Shown: positions 9,688 to 20,229, numbered from the stretch's first letter. The stretch: 64,000 nucleotides of DNA from Cherax quadricarinatus (GCF_038502225.1 NC_091382.1:11126243-11190242); one strand, 5' to 3'. Numbers and translations: made by a program. The notes: a model not told the origin generated them from the sequence alone.

Positions 9688-10817
9688 CAGTGGACCCCCG
9701 GTTCCCGATGTTACCGGTATCCGATAAATTCGGTTGCCGATGCATTTGATCAAAAAAATTTTGCCTCGCTTCCCAATACAAAACCCGGTATGCGATACGA
9801 TTCGTACGAGACGTGTCCATTTGTGGCCTGAACTCCCCCGTGCGTACCAGTGTTTACAAGCCAGCCAGTGTGCGCGCATCTAAGGATACATTCGGTACAT
9901 TCCATATTATCCATATTATCACTGATTTTGGTGCTTGTTTCTGCAAAATAAGTCACCATGGGCCCCAAGAAAGCTCCTAGTGCCAACCCTTCGAGACCAA
10001 GGGTGCTAATGACTGTTGAAATGAAGAAAGAGATAATTGCAAAGTACGAAAGTGGAGTGTGTGTGTCGGAACTGGTCAGGATGTATAGTAAACCCCAATC
10101 AACCATCTCTACTATAGTGAGCAGGAAAACGGCAATCAAGGAAGCTGTTCTTGCAAAAGGTGCAACTGTGATTACGAAACAGCGATCGCAAGTGTTAGAA
10201 AATGTTGAGAGACTGTTATTGGTGTGGATAAATGAAAAACAGATAGCAGGAGATAGCATCTCTCAAGCGATCATTTGTAAAAAGGGTGATGAAAATCACC
10301 TTCACACAGCTATTGCAAGCCATGCTGGTGACTATTACACTGACAATGTTATGAAACACTTTAGGAAAGTCATAAAGGAATGAGAGGTACAGGCCTCTAT
10401 GGACAGATATGTTGTGCGACAGAAGTCCAGTGACTCTCAAGCTGGTCCTAGTGGCATTAAAAGAAGAAGGGAAGTAACCCCAGAAAAGGACTTACTACCT
10501 CAAGTCCTAATGGAAGGGGATTCCCCTTCTAAACACTAAGACCATCCACACTCTCCCCTCCTCCCATCCCATCAATCATCACCAGATCTTCAATAAAGGT
10601 AAGTGTCATGTAACTGTGCATGTCTTCTTCAGTTTGGATGTATTAAAATTAATATTTCATGTGGTAAAATTTTTTTTTTTTCATGCTTTTGTGTGTCTTG
10701 CACGGATTAATTTGATTTCCATTATTTCTTATGGGGAAAATTGATTCGCTTTCCGATAATTTTGGTTTACGATGAGCTCTCAGGAACGGATTAATATCGT
10801 GAACCGGGGGCCCACTG
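9688..10817 (+). mobile_element. Tigger deletion derivative (T2)
   Basis: The termini CAGTGGACCCCCGGTTCCCG and CGTGAACCGGGGGCCCACTG are flanked by TA on both sides. At about 1.13 kb it is a non-autonomous derivative with an internal deletion. It is inserted in the remaining part of T4 next to the RTE-like LINE. Confidence 0.9.
9958..10540 (+). pseudogene. Internally deleted Tigger transposase
   Basis: The ATG at 9958 starts MGPKKAPSAN. The first ~100 codons keep the psq helix-turn-helix and the start of the CENP-B-type domain (VWINEKQIAGDSISQAIIC). The frame then jumps to the C-terminal region (HLHTAIASHAGDYYTDN). The whole DDE catalytic domain is missing. A TGA at 10381 interrupts the frame, which then continues in register (VQASMDRYVVRQ, GPSGIKRRR) to TAA at 10538-10540. 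It could only make a DNA-binding fragment. Confidence 0.85.
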
Positions 10818-11043
10818 TATGTCATATGTCTCTCTCCCTAACCGATGAGTGTTGCTGTCTTGTTTGTTGTTGGGTGCATAAGGGCCACTGAAAAATGAGC
10901 CTTATATAGTGGTGGTGATGGTGTCAGCAGAGACGGCGGTGTTGTCAGTCGTCCTATATAACTCCATCAACATTGGAGGAGTCAGTTTTGTGCTGTGCTT
11001 TTTCTATCAATTAATCACTTAACTTACTTGCTACATGTTAATG

Positions 11044-11253
11044 CTACACTTTATCACTGGCTGGTGCTATAGCCTTAATTGACTCCTGCTGCTTTAGTAT
11101 CGTACATATCACAGAATCACTGAAGAAGGCACATTCTCCCCTCTCTCTTCCTCCTGTACTTTGGTACTTTGCTACAATTTCTGTCTTCAATTCTATCGTG
11201 TTTCTCACTTTCTTTACCAAAGGGATGCCACTATGAAGTTTTTTTGGGCCCAT
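11044..11253 (-). pseudogene. Tigger transposase N-terminal relic (T4)
   Basis: The ATG at 11251-11253 (minus strand) starts MGPKKLHSGIPLVKKVRNTI, matching the N-terminus of the intact protein at 11809. After about 30 codons the match to the psq helix-turn-helix is lost. It shows that T4 was oriented on the minus strand. Confidence 0.7.
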
Positions 11254-11547
11254 GGTGGCTTATTTCAGTAACAATCAGTAAACAAGCACTAAAAACAATG
11301 AACTTACTGTGAAATGTTTGGATGAGCATGCAGGGTAATGTTCACTCAAGGATAAACAAAACTAGACTGGCTCACGACACCTGCGTGGGCAGCCATGCAG
11401 GTGAGGGCAGGCAGACAGGTCTGGTACGCTGGCCGAAACACAGGGCACAGGCCAAAACTCGGGACAAAATTTAGCCGAAAAAAGTGGTTGAAACTCGAAG
11501 TGGCCGATACTCAGGGTGGCTGAAACTCGGGGTTCCACTGTACTGTA

Positions 11548-13902
11548 CAGTGGTCCCCCGCTTTTCGTAGTTCCCGGCAATCGTAAATTTCGCCAATCAT
11601 AGGGGTATTTTCGTATAAACATGGACTCGCTTTTAATAGGTTGACTCACGAGTCGTAGTTCGTCCGGGACGCGTACCCACGGCGTGAGCCATGGCGGCAG
11701 CCAGTCTGGCATTGTTTACCAGTGAGCGAAGGTCCCCTCACGTGCTCCAGCGAAATATTTCATAATATTCCATTTATTTTAGTGCTTGCAAGTACTAAAT
11801 AAGCTACCATGGCTCCAAAGAAAGCTCCTAGTGCCAAGCCTGTGGTAAAGAAGGTGAGAAATACGATTGAATTTAAGAAAACCATCATTGAACAATATGA
11901 AAGTGGTACAAGTGTGGCCGAACTGTCCAGGATGTATAAGAAACCCTACACAACCTTATGTTCCATAGTGGCCAAGAAAAATGAAATCAAAGACGCTGTT
12001 GTTGCAAAGGGGGTAACTATGCTGACAAAAATGAGATCACCAGTACTCGAAGAGGTTGAGAAGTTATTATTGGTGTGGATAAATGAGAAACAATTAGCAG
12101 GAGATACTCTTATGACTTCAATTATTTGTGAAAAGGCTAGGCAGTTGCATGAAGATTTGGTAAAGAAATTGCCTGCAAATAGTGGTGATGTGAGTGAATT
12201 TAAGGCCAGCAAAGGCTGGTTTGAGAGATTTAAGAACCGTACTGGCATACACAGTGTGGTAAGTGTGGTAAGGCATGGTGAGGCTGCCAGTTCGGACCAC
12301 AAGGCGGCTGAAAAATATGTGCATAAATTCCAGGAGTACATAGAGGCTGAAGGACTGAAACCTGAACAAGTGTTCAATTGTGATGAAACAGGCCTCTTTT
12401 GGAAGAAAATGCCAAAGAGGACCTTCATTACACAAGAGGAAAAGGCAATGCCAGGACACAAGCCTATGAAAGACAGGCTGATGCTAATGTTCTGTGCTAA
12501 TGCTAGTGGGGATTTCAAAGTGAAGCCATTACTAGTGTACCATTCTGAAAATCCCAGAGTGTTCAGGAAAAACAATGTTATGAAGAGTAAATTGTGTGTG
12601 TTTTGGAAATCTAATAGTAAGGCATGGGTCACGAGGGAAATTTTCATTGAGTGGTTCAATGAAGTGTTTGGCCCTAGTGTGAAGGAGTATCTCCTGGAAA
12701 ACAAATTGGATCTCAAGTGCCTGTTAGTAATGGACAATGCACCTGCTCATCCTCCAAACTTGGATGACCTAATTTTCGAGGAGTTTGGGTTCATCACAGT
12801 AAAGTTCTTGCCCCCGAATACCACTCCTCTCCTCCAGCCCATGGACCAGCAGGTCATTGCAAACTTTAAAAAACTCTACACAAAAGCAATGTTTCACAGG
12901 TGCTTGACTGTGACCACAGACACTCACTTGACCCTAAGGGAATTTTGGAGAGAACACTTCAGCATCCTCCACTGCATAACCCTTATAGGTATGGCTTGGG
13001 AGGGAGTGACTACCAGGACTTTGAACTCTGCCTGGAGAAAATTGTGGCCAGATTGTGTCGACAAGAGGGATTTTGAAGGGTTTGGGACTGACCCTAATGA
13101 GCATATGTCTGTTGTAAAATCAATCGTGGCACTGGGGAGTTCCATGGGGTTGGATGTGAGTTTGGAGGATGTGGAAGAATTGGTGGAAGACCACAACGAA
13201 GAGCTCACCACTGAGGAGCTGCAAGAGCTTCAGCAGGAAGAGCAACACATCGCAGCTCAGAATATTGCTGCAGAGGAGGAGGAAGAGAGATGGAAGAAGG
13301 TGCCTTCTTCAGAAATAAAAGAGATTTTTACTATGTGGGGTAAGATGGAAAGCTTTATGGAGAAACATCACCCTAACAAGGTTGTTGCAAGCCATATTGG
13401 CAACATGTACAGTGACAAAGTCTTGGGCCATTTTAGGGAAGTGTTAAAGAGACGCCAGAAACAGACCCCTCTCCACAGTTATTTTGCGAGACAGGACTCC
13501 ATTGACTCTCAAGGTGGTCCTAGTGGCATTAAGAAACAGAGAAGACAAGCAACCCCAGAAAAGCAATTGGTACCTGAGATGTTGCTGGAAGGGGATTCCC
13601 CTTCCAAACTATAAACAATCCACTCACTCTCCTCCTCCAGTCTCCCATACACTAAGAAGAATCTCCAATAAAGGTAAGTGTTATGCTTTTAATGTTTCAT
13701 TCATCATTTCCCACTGTATTGTTTATGTACTACATGTATATTTCATGTAAAAAAAAATTTTGTTTTAATACTTCTGGGTGTCAGGAATGGATTAATTGTA
13801 TTTACATTATTTCTTATGGGGAAAATTGATTCGTAAATCGTAAATTTCGTTTATAGTAACGACTCCAGGAACGGATTAATTACGAAAAACTAGGGACCAC
13901 TG
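11548..13902 (+). mobile_element. Tigger transposon with intact transposase (T3)
   Basis: The termini CAGTGGTCCCCCGCTTTTCG and CGAAAAACTAGGGACCACTG are flanked by TA (11546-11547, 13903-13904). The length is 2355 bp. It carries one complete transposase frame and keeps both ends, so it could be autonomous. It is inserted in copy Y, 5 bp from T4's target TA. Confidence 0.93.
11809..13614 (+). CDS. Tigger/pogo transposase, full length
   Basis: This 601-codon frame starts in ACCATGGCTCC and ends at TAA. Residues 15-60 form the psq helix-turn-helix. Residues about 75-150 form the CENP-B-type domain (LLLVWINEKQLAG, ASKGWFERFKNRTG). The catalytic triad is D192 (FNCDETGLFW), D309 (LLVMDNAPAH) and D346 (LLQPMDQQV), with 36 residues between the last two, so the triad is D-D-D as in pogo/Tigger. 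An acidic glutamate-rich stretch follows at about 450-500. QTPLHSYF (552-559) fits a PCNA-interacting peptide, a feature reported for the Drosophila pogo transposase. The enzyme would cut and paste at TA in the nucleus. No disabling mutation is visible. Confidence 0.95.
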   Translation: MAPKKAPSAKPVVKKVRNTIEFKKTIIEQYESGTSVAELSRMYKKPYTTLCSIVAKKNEIKDAVVAKGVTMLTKMRSPVLEEVEKLLLVWINEKQLAGDTLMTSIICEKARQLHEDLVKKLPANSGDVSEFKASKGWFERFKNRTGIHSVVSVVRHGEAASSDHKAAEKYVHKFQEYIEAEGLKPEQVFNCDETGLFWKKMPKRTFITQEEKAMPGHKPMKDRLMLMFCANASGDFKVKPLLVYHSENPRVFRKNNVMKSKLCVFWKSNSKAWVTREIFIEWFNEVFGPSVKEYLLENKLDLKCLLVMDNAPAHPPNLDDLIFEEFGFITVKFLPPNTTPLLQPMDQQVIANFKKLYTKAMFHRCLTVTTDTHLTLREFWREHFSILHCITLIGMAWEGVTTRTLNSAWRKLWPDCVDKRDFEGFGTDPNEHMSVVKSIVALGSSMGLDVSLEDVEELVEDHNEELTTEELQELQQEEQHIAAQNIAAEEEEERWKKVPSSEIKEIFTMWGKMESFMEKHHPNKVVASHIGNMYSDKVLGHFREVLKRRQKQTPLHSYFARQDSIDSQGGPSGIKKQRRQATPEKQLVPEMLLEGDSPSKL

Positions 13903-14457
13903 TATATGCATTTTATCGCTCTGGGGTGCTTCGAATGTAGTAGTATATTATATGTGGGTGGGGATGGCCTGGCTGGCTATTGTACCTCCCACACCTGACT
14001 TCCTACAAATAAATACTACTCGCTTCTCACCCTACATTAAGACTACAAATATTTTAAGGCAAGTAATGAGTGTACTGTGTGTGTATTTTACTTTTTATTA
14101 TTTTAAATGCCTAGTTCTATTGCTATCTTAATATATATATTAGTGTAAACTTGTTATCTGGCATTTATATATAAATAATAAAAAGGCACAATACCATGAC
14201 TGGAACAATACACAAATAACCCGCACATATAAGAGAGGAGCTTACGACAACGTTTCGGTCCGACTTGGACCATTTACAAAGTCACACTAATGAAAAGGAG
14301 AGCAGGATAAGTATATATAGGGTATATTATATATCTGCTCCTTTCATTTATTTATTTGTTTTCCCCCCCTCGGTGTTCTTGCTTTTACCCTCTGTGGGCA
14401 CCTGGCTCCCTTGCAGTGCTCCTCTTTCTTAGTATTTGACTGGCCCCTCCTACTCTT

Positions 14458-14600
14458 ACCACCTCCCCACTACTACTTCCTTCCACCTCCCCACTACTAC
14501 TTCCTTCCACCTCCCCACTACTACTTCCTTCCACCTCCACTACTACTACTACTACTACCACTACTACCACTACTACTACTACCACTACTACCACTACCAC
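14458..14600 (+). repeat. 24-bp tandem repeat plus CTA microsatellite
   Basis: Three copies of a unit containing CCACCTCCCCACTACTACTT are followed by a (CTA/CCA)n run. This is the spacer of the foldback element. The repetitive frames over it are artefacts. Confidence 0.9.
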
Positions 14601-14657
14601 CTCCTGCCTATATATACCCATCCTGCTCTCCTTTTCATTAGTGTGACTTTGTAAATA

Positions 14658-16476
14658 CAGTAGGGCCCCACTTTACGGCGTTTCACTTTACGGCGTTCCG
14701 CTAATACGGTCATTTCAAATTATGACCAAAACTCGCTATACGGCTCCCCCCACCTGACTTTCTAATACAGTCACCGTGCCCCACCCTGTTTGTTTACATT
14801 CTCCATGAGCTCAGTAAGCACTAAGTCTCTCCATTTTGTCTGGAAACTCCAAAATTTCAAATGTTTTTAAAAGTTATTTCATATTTTATATATACTCTGA
14901 TAATTATACTTATGTATACCTGTACCTAAATAAACTTACATACTGTGCTGGTGTGCAGGTACACATTAAAATCGGTAAAAGTGTCTTATGTCTCCAGACG
15001 TCATATTAGTAATGATAATAATAATCATCGAGTCATTTAAATGTCGTATATTACGTTAATATACACATTTTCATTAATCCATCTATGATATTTTTTTCAA
15101 AATTATATAATAAACATGATGCATAACATATAAATAAGATAAATACACCCCACAGTAGAATAAATAAACATAAATGTGAGATGTGGTAGCAGACGACTTG
15201 CACAAGTGACGCCATATTAGAAATAATAATAATAATAACAATACTCACCGAGTCTCATTAAATGTCATATATTACGTTAATATACACATTTTCATTAATC
15301 CATCCATGATATTTTTTTCAAAATTATATAATAAACACGATACATAACATAAAAAGATGATAAATACACCCCACAATAGAATAAATAAACAAATATAAGA
15401 TGTGGGAGCCACATAACTTGTACAAGTGACGGCAAGAATAACATTTTCTCTAATCTAACATAAGAGAAAATGTTACTGGGGGTAACTGTAGAAAATTATT
15501 CCTTTCGTATGTATGTAAGTAAGTTTATTCAGGTATACACAAATACATTTACATAGATTATCATACATAACAACATATGTGTAGAGAACCTAGGATAACC
15601 CAAAAAAGTCAGTGTGACTTATTTCCATTGCCTTCACTCAGAGCTTCATTTCTTCTCAAAATGATGTTACATGAGAATGGGAGTGTTCTTCTTTATTAAT
15701 TCTACCGTATCAATGTAGAGACAACCTGTACACAATGTAACTTGTACACAAACCAGACGTGTACACTGTTTGTTTACAAAACTTACGTTCACCTGGCTTG
15801 TTTACATAACTCTGCGCCTGTCCTCTCTCATGTACTCATTCTTTCTCTCTCTCATTTATTCGTTTTATCTCATTTACTTACTCCTGACCCTACATTAAGA
15901 CTACAAATATTTTAAGGTAAGTAATGAGTGAACTGTATATACATTTTATCGCTCTGGGATGCTTAAATATCATAGAATATATGTGTGGGTGGGTTGGCCT
16001 GGTATGGTAGCCCGGCTGATTACCATACATACCACACTTGATTTTTTACAATAAATACTACTCATCTCACCCTATATTTTAAGGTAAGTAATGAGTGAAC
16101 TGTATATACATTTTATCGCTCTGGGATGCTTAAATATCATAGAATAGTATGTGTGGGTGGGGTGGCCTGGTAAGGTAGCCTGGCTTATTACCATACATAC
16201 CACACTTGATTTCTTACAATAAATACTACTTGTCTCACCCTAGATTAAGACTAAATATTTTAAGGTAAGTAATGAGTGCACTATGTGTGTATTGTACTTT
16301 TTTATTGTTTTTTGATGCCTGGTTCTATTGCTAACTTAATATATGTTAGTGTAAACTTGTTATCTAGTGTTTGTATGCATTTATAAGTGGAAAAAAAGCG
16401 TGTTCCACTTTACGGCGGTTTCCGCTTTATGGCGGTAGCCTGGAACCTAACCTGCCGTATAAGTGGGGCCCTGCTG
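14658..16476. mobile_element. Pogo-type TA element, undisturbed (copy X)
   Basis: The ends are CAGTAGGGCCCCACTTTACG and CGTATAAGTGGGGCCCTGCTG, with TA on both sides (14656-14657, 16477-16478). The interior has two ~200-bp direct repeats (around ATTACGTTAATATACACATT at 15050 and 15275) and two more around TTTTATCGCTCTGGGATGCT at 15945 and 16108. The segment 15515-15660 (TTATTCAGGTATACACAAAT, AACCTAGGATAACCC) looks like a separate short repeat; its counterpart is a trace at 6210-6235. No coding region is visible. Confidence 0.85.
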
Positions 16477-16654
16477 TAGTCCAAATCGGATCGAAACGTC
16501 GTCGTAAGCTCCTCTCTTCTATGTGCGGGTTATTTGTATACTAGTATTTATGTGCATTTATAAGTGGAAAAAACGGCATTCTACCTTCCAGCAATGTGCG
16601 CTTTCTGGCAGTAGCCTGGAACCTAACCTGCTGTGTAAGTGGGGCTTTACTGTA

Positions 16655-16834
16655 TTGTACTTCCCATCTACATTCAGCTTAGTAGTTCTCTCTCTAGAGG
16701 GATCCTTTTTATTTGTTAGCTAAACTTGGGTTGCAAGAAGCTGGCTGTTGCTAGTCTAAACCAATATTCAGGGAAATGACTTGAGGAGATGGTGATCTTC
16801 AAGGCTCATCAGGACCTACATGTAAAGTACTGTA
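16655..16834. other. Kindlin intron, no feature seen
   Basis: This is a short unique stretch between two nested stacks. I see nothing coding or repeated in it. Confidence 0.5.
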
Positions 16835-17423
16835 CAGGTATTCCTCACTTAATGACCGAGTTTCTTAAGAGTAGGTTGGTAAGCGAATTGGTCATTAAAC
16901 GAGGAGCTGCCCCTTACTGATATTTCAAGCATACTGTACTGGTAGTAGGTTTAGATATTGTTTTAATGTCACCTTTGCACTATTTAAAACATTTTTAGTA
17001 CAGTGGAACCTCAAATTTCGAACTTAATCTGTTCCAGGAGCTAGTTCTAAATTCGAAAAGTCTGAAATTCAAAGCAATATTTCCCATAAGAAATAATGGA
17101 AATACAATTAATCCATTCCAGAAACCCAAAAATATTCACAAAAAAAATACATTTTATAGAGATTAATTACAGTTTTACATACACACAACAAATGCTATAG
17201 TCTTTAATTATGTATAGTAATATAAAATAAAATTTTTACTTACCTTTATTGAAGATTGGTGGTGGCATCTGGAAGATAGGGAGGAGGAGAGAGGGAGTTG
17301 GGGTTATTGTTTGGAAGGAGAATCCCCCTCCATGAGGACTTCCGGTATCAAAGCCCTCTCTGGGGTTGCTTTCCTTCTCTGTATTTTAATGCCACTAGGA
17401 CCAGCTTGAGTCATTGGACCCCA

Positions 17424-18134
17424 GTCTCACAAAATAACTGTCTACAGTCATCTGTTTCTGTCTCACAAAATAACTGTCCACAATCGTCTGTTTGTCTCAC
17501 AAAACTCCACAGTCATCTGTTTCTGTCTCACAAAATAACTGTCCACAGTTGTCTGTTTGTCTCACAAAATAACTGTCCACAATCGTCTGTCTCACAAAAT
17601 AACTGTCCACAGTTGTCTGTTTCTGTCTCACAAAACTGTCCACAGCCGTCTGTGTCTGTCTCACAAAGTAACTGTCCACAGTCGTCTGTTTCTGTCTCAC
17701 AAAATAACTGTTCACAATCGTCTGTTTGTCTCACAAAATAACTCCACAGTCGTCTGTTTCTGTCTCACAAAAAACTGTCCACAATCGTCTGTCTCACAAA
17801 ATAACTCCACAGTTGTCTGTTTCTGTCTCACAAAATAACTCCACAGTTGTCTGTTTCTGTCTCACAAAATAACTCCACAGTTGTCTGTTTCTGTCTCATA
17901 AAATAACTGTCCACAGTTGTCTGTTTCTGTCTCACAAAATAACTGTCCACAATCATCTGTTTGTCTCACAAAATAACTCCACAGTCGTCTGTTTCTGTCT
18001 CACAAAACTGTCCACAGCCGTCTGTTTCTGTCTCACAAAAAAACTGTCCACAGTCGTCTGTTTCTGTCTCACAAAATAACTGTCCACAGTCGTCTGTTTC
18101 TGTCTCACAAAATAACTGTCCACAGTCCTCTGTA
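17424..18134 (-). repeat. Minisatellite derived from Tigger transposase C-terminal codons
   Basis: About 20 units, mostly 36 bp but also shorter (around 29-33 bp), share GTCTCACAAAATAACTGTCC and CACAGTCGTCTGTTTCT. Read on the minus strand, a unit gives TTVDSYFVRQKQ, which matches the C-terminal TPLHSYFARQ (intact protein at 11809) and ASMDRYVVRQ (T2). The array therefore grew from a transposase coding segment. Units of uneven length break the frame every few repeats. It is not a CRISPR array, because there are no unique spacers. Confidence 0.88.
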
Positions 18135-18260
18135 CATCCTGGCAAGCTCAACAAGTCTCACTCCAATCTCATACTTCCGTATTATTTCCTTCTTCACATC
18201 TATGGTGTTTCTCACTTTCTTTACCACAGGGGTACCGCTAGCAAGTTTCTTTGGGCCCTT
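18135..18260 (-). pseudogene. Tigger transposase N-terminal relic without start codon (T5)
   Basis: On the minus strand the codons after position 18260 read GPKKLASGTPVVKKVRNTI and on to KYEIGV, the helix-turn-helix start. The expected ATG is AAG here (18258-18260). The frame runs straight into the minisatellite, so the catalytic domain is gone. Confidence 0.75.
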
Positions 18261-19160
18261 GGCAGCTTATTTCACAGCCCCACAAGCACTAAACACAATT
18301 AAACAATCGTAAAATGTGTGAATGAGATCGCAGGTTAGTGTTCACTCAAGCATAAAGAAAGCTAGACTACTCACGGCGCCTGTGCGGGGACGCGGACAGA
18401 GCGGGCCAGCAGGCAGGTCCCGTACCCGGCGGTCCGAAAATAGGGACACAGTTTGTCCGAAAAAATGGTCTTATTTTCGAAACGTTCGATATGTGATACG
18501 TTCGATTTTTGAGGTTCCATTGTATGTTAAAAATAGAACTAAGCATTAAAACCAATAAGTAAAATACAGTACATACAGTACACTAATTACTTACCTTAAA
18601 ATATTTGTGGTCCTAATGTAGGGAAAGAGGTGACTATTTATTGTAAAAAGAGGAGGAAGAAGAAGAGCAAAGAATGGAAGTACAAAAGTTCAGTGTAAAG
18701 GGGTTAGTGACGCATCTCAGCATCAAGCATATTTCCTCTATAAATTTGTACTTTATTGTGCACCCCATAATACAACACAGAAGTGCAGCAACGCTTGGAA
18801 GAGGAAAAACGAGAGGAAAATGGAAGTACAAAAGAAGTTCACTGTAAAGGGGTTAGCTAGTGTGTTCATCTGTGTATACCTGGAGAATACCTGGAGAGGG
18901 TTTCAGGGGTCAATGTCCCTGAGGCCTAGTCTGAGGCCAGGCCTCGTGGTGGATCAGGGTCTGTGTGTTTACATTCTTGGCATATCTTGGTGTCTCTTGT
19001 GGTATCTAAGGATAGGTGTTAGAAATGATTAAAATCAGTGAACAAGACATGATGATGGTAATAATAATAATAATAATAATAATTAGTAATAATCACTCTG
19101 GAGCACTTTAAATGTCATATACGTATTTCGTAAAGGTTTGGTTGTTGACATTTAAATTAA

Positions 19161-20229
19161 CCCTTTGACTGTTTCGGCCATATATATACGTCTTACGAGC
19201 CAGTGTTTCGGAAGTATATATACTCAAAACTTCTAGTGGTTTCAAATCAAGCGGGAGAAGGCTGGTAGGCCCACATATGAGAGAATGGGTCTGTGTGGTC
19301 AGTGCGCTGTATAAAAAAAATCCTGCAGCATGCAGTGCATAAGGAGAAAAAAAAAACTGACTGTGTTTTTGGATTAAAACTCTGACTTTGAGGTGTATTT
19401 TCGTATAGTATTTATGGGTGTATTGTCGTTGTCTTGGTCTCATTTAATAGAATGGAAAACATATTACAGAAACAGAAATGGTTTTGATTAGTTTCACGAA
19501 GAAAACAACCTTGAAATTGAGCTCAAAGTAGCAAAAATGTTTGATTTTTGCCAATGTTCAAGAGTAAACAAATCATGCCACACGTTCAATACACGTCAAT
19601 TGGTGATTCTAGTATTCTTTTACAAGTACACTGATATTATTTATATCATTTTTACAATAATGCAGTAGTCTGCATAACAGTAAATCTTTTATTTTTTGTG
19701 TGAATAAAAAATCATAATAGAAAACAAGAGTAATATAAGAAGGGCCTGGAGACATGACTAATGAACAAAGGATATGTTATTTTAGTGCCAAGAATGTCTG
19801 CATTGTTTATTTTGGACCCTATTTTGAAATTTGAATCTTTTTGAATTTGCATGAAATTGGCCAAATTGCCAAATTCTGACCACTTTATTGGGTAGTTGAA
19901 ATTGGTAAATGGGGTTTTTTTTGTATTCAGTCGATAAAACAAATGGAGTTCTAAAGAAATAACTATGAGTTTCGCCGACTGGAACAATGGAATTGGCCGA
20001 AAATAGGGCCCAAAGTCGGCGAAATCGCCGATGAGTAACTATCGCCGAGATCGCTGACTTCGCGAAAGTGTAATTCCATTAAGTTTTCCATCAAATTTTG
20101 TACTTTTGGTGTTATTAGCATTGGGAAAAGATTATTATTTCATAAGATAAAATAATTTTCTTTTTTTGTTTTCAAAAATTTTTTAGACAGAATGGCAGCT
20201 TCAGAAATGGGCTTGCGACAGTCAAAGGG
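19161..20229. mobile_element. piggyBac-like non-autonomous element (1069 bp)
   Basis: It starts CCCTTTGACTGTTTCGGCC and ends GCGACAGTCAAAGGG, with TTAA on both sides (19157-19160, 20230-20233). The interior matches the copies at 47026, 53875 and 62285 (TTGATTAGTTTCACGA, TTTGACTTTTGCC-like AT-rich tracts). It has no coding frame of interest. Confidence 0.88.

Larger units (their letters stand above)
7733..11540 (-). mobile_element. Tigger element (T4), interrupted
   Basis: The termini CAGTGGATCCCCGAGTTTCG and TGAAACTCGGGGTTCCACTG are inverted repeats, flanked by TA (7731-7732, 11541-11542). Its own pieces are 7733-8106, 9673-9687 and 10818-11540; the rest is an RTE-like LINE and Tigger T2. 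A transposase N-terminus reads on the minus strand from 11253. Confidence 0.85.
14186..16546. mobile_element. Foldback element with ~135-bp inverted arms, split by copy X
   Basis: The left arm (about 14186-14320) begins AATAACCCGCACATA near 14215 and reads CGTTTCGGTCCGACTTGGAC. The right arm is its inverse, in two parts: 14605-14657 (CTGCTCTCCTTTTCATTAGT) and 16479-16546 (CGAAACGTCGTCGTAAGCTC, TGTGCGGGTTATT). The spacer holds a 24-bp tandem repeat. The GGTCC-loop-GGACC-GAAACG core resembles the hammerhead-like cores at 20815 and 23719. It is a probable Penelope-like terminal repeat pair, by analogy. A small relative lies at 21395-21556. Confidence 0.65.
2786..16652. mobile_element. Large pogo-type TA element (copy Y), interrupted by many insertions
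   Basis: It starts CAGTAGGGCCCTACTTT after TA (2784-2785) and ends AAGTGGGGCTTTACTG before TA (16653-16654); these are imperfect inverted repeats. The same family occurs undisturbed at 14658-16476 (copy X), which shows what belongs to Y. Y's own pieces are 2786-2973, 3175-3210, 5432-5509, 7213-7732, 11541-11547, 13903-14185 and 16547-16652. Internal marks are GTAAGTAATGAGTG and TTTTATCGCTCTGG. No transposase is visible, so it was mobilised in trans, probably by Tigger-type enzymes. Confidence 0.8.
17001..18522 (-). mobile_element. Tigger element with minisatellite expansion (T5)
   Basis: The termini CAGTGGAACCTCAAATTTCG and CGATTTTTGAGGTTCCATTG are inverted repeats with TA on both sides (16999-17000, 18523-18524). 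Coding traces are on the minus strand: an N-terminus at 18135-18260, and near 17370-17400 a C-terminus (LVLVALKYREG). The middle is replaced by a minisatellite. Confidence 0.85.

Noticed and set aside
12118..12737. Antisense frames opposite the Tigger transposase
   Set aside because: They are shadows of the conserved transposase; they lack their own start context and repeat in every Tigger copy.
14411..14654. Proline/tyrosine-rich repeat proteins
   Set aside because: They are translations of the 24-bp tandem repeat and CTA microsatellite in the foldback spacer.
17424..18134. CRISPR-like array of short repeats
   Set aside because: Units are contiguous with no unique spacers and derive from transposase codons; the context is an animal genome.
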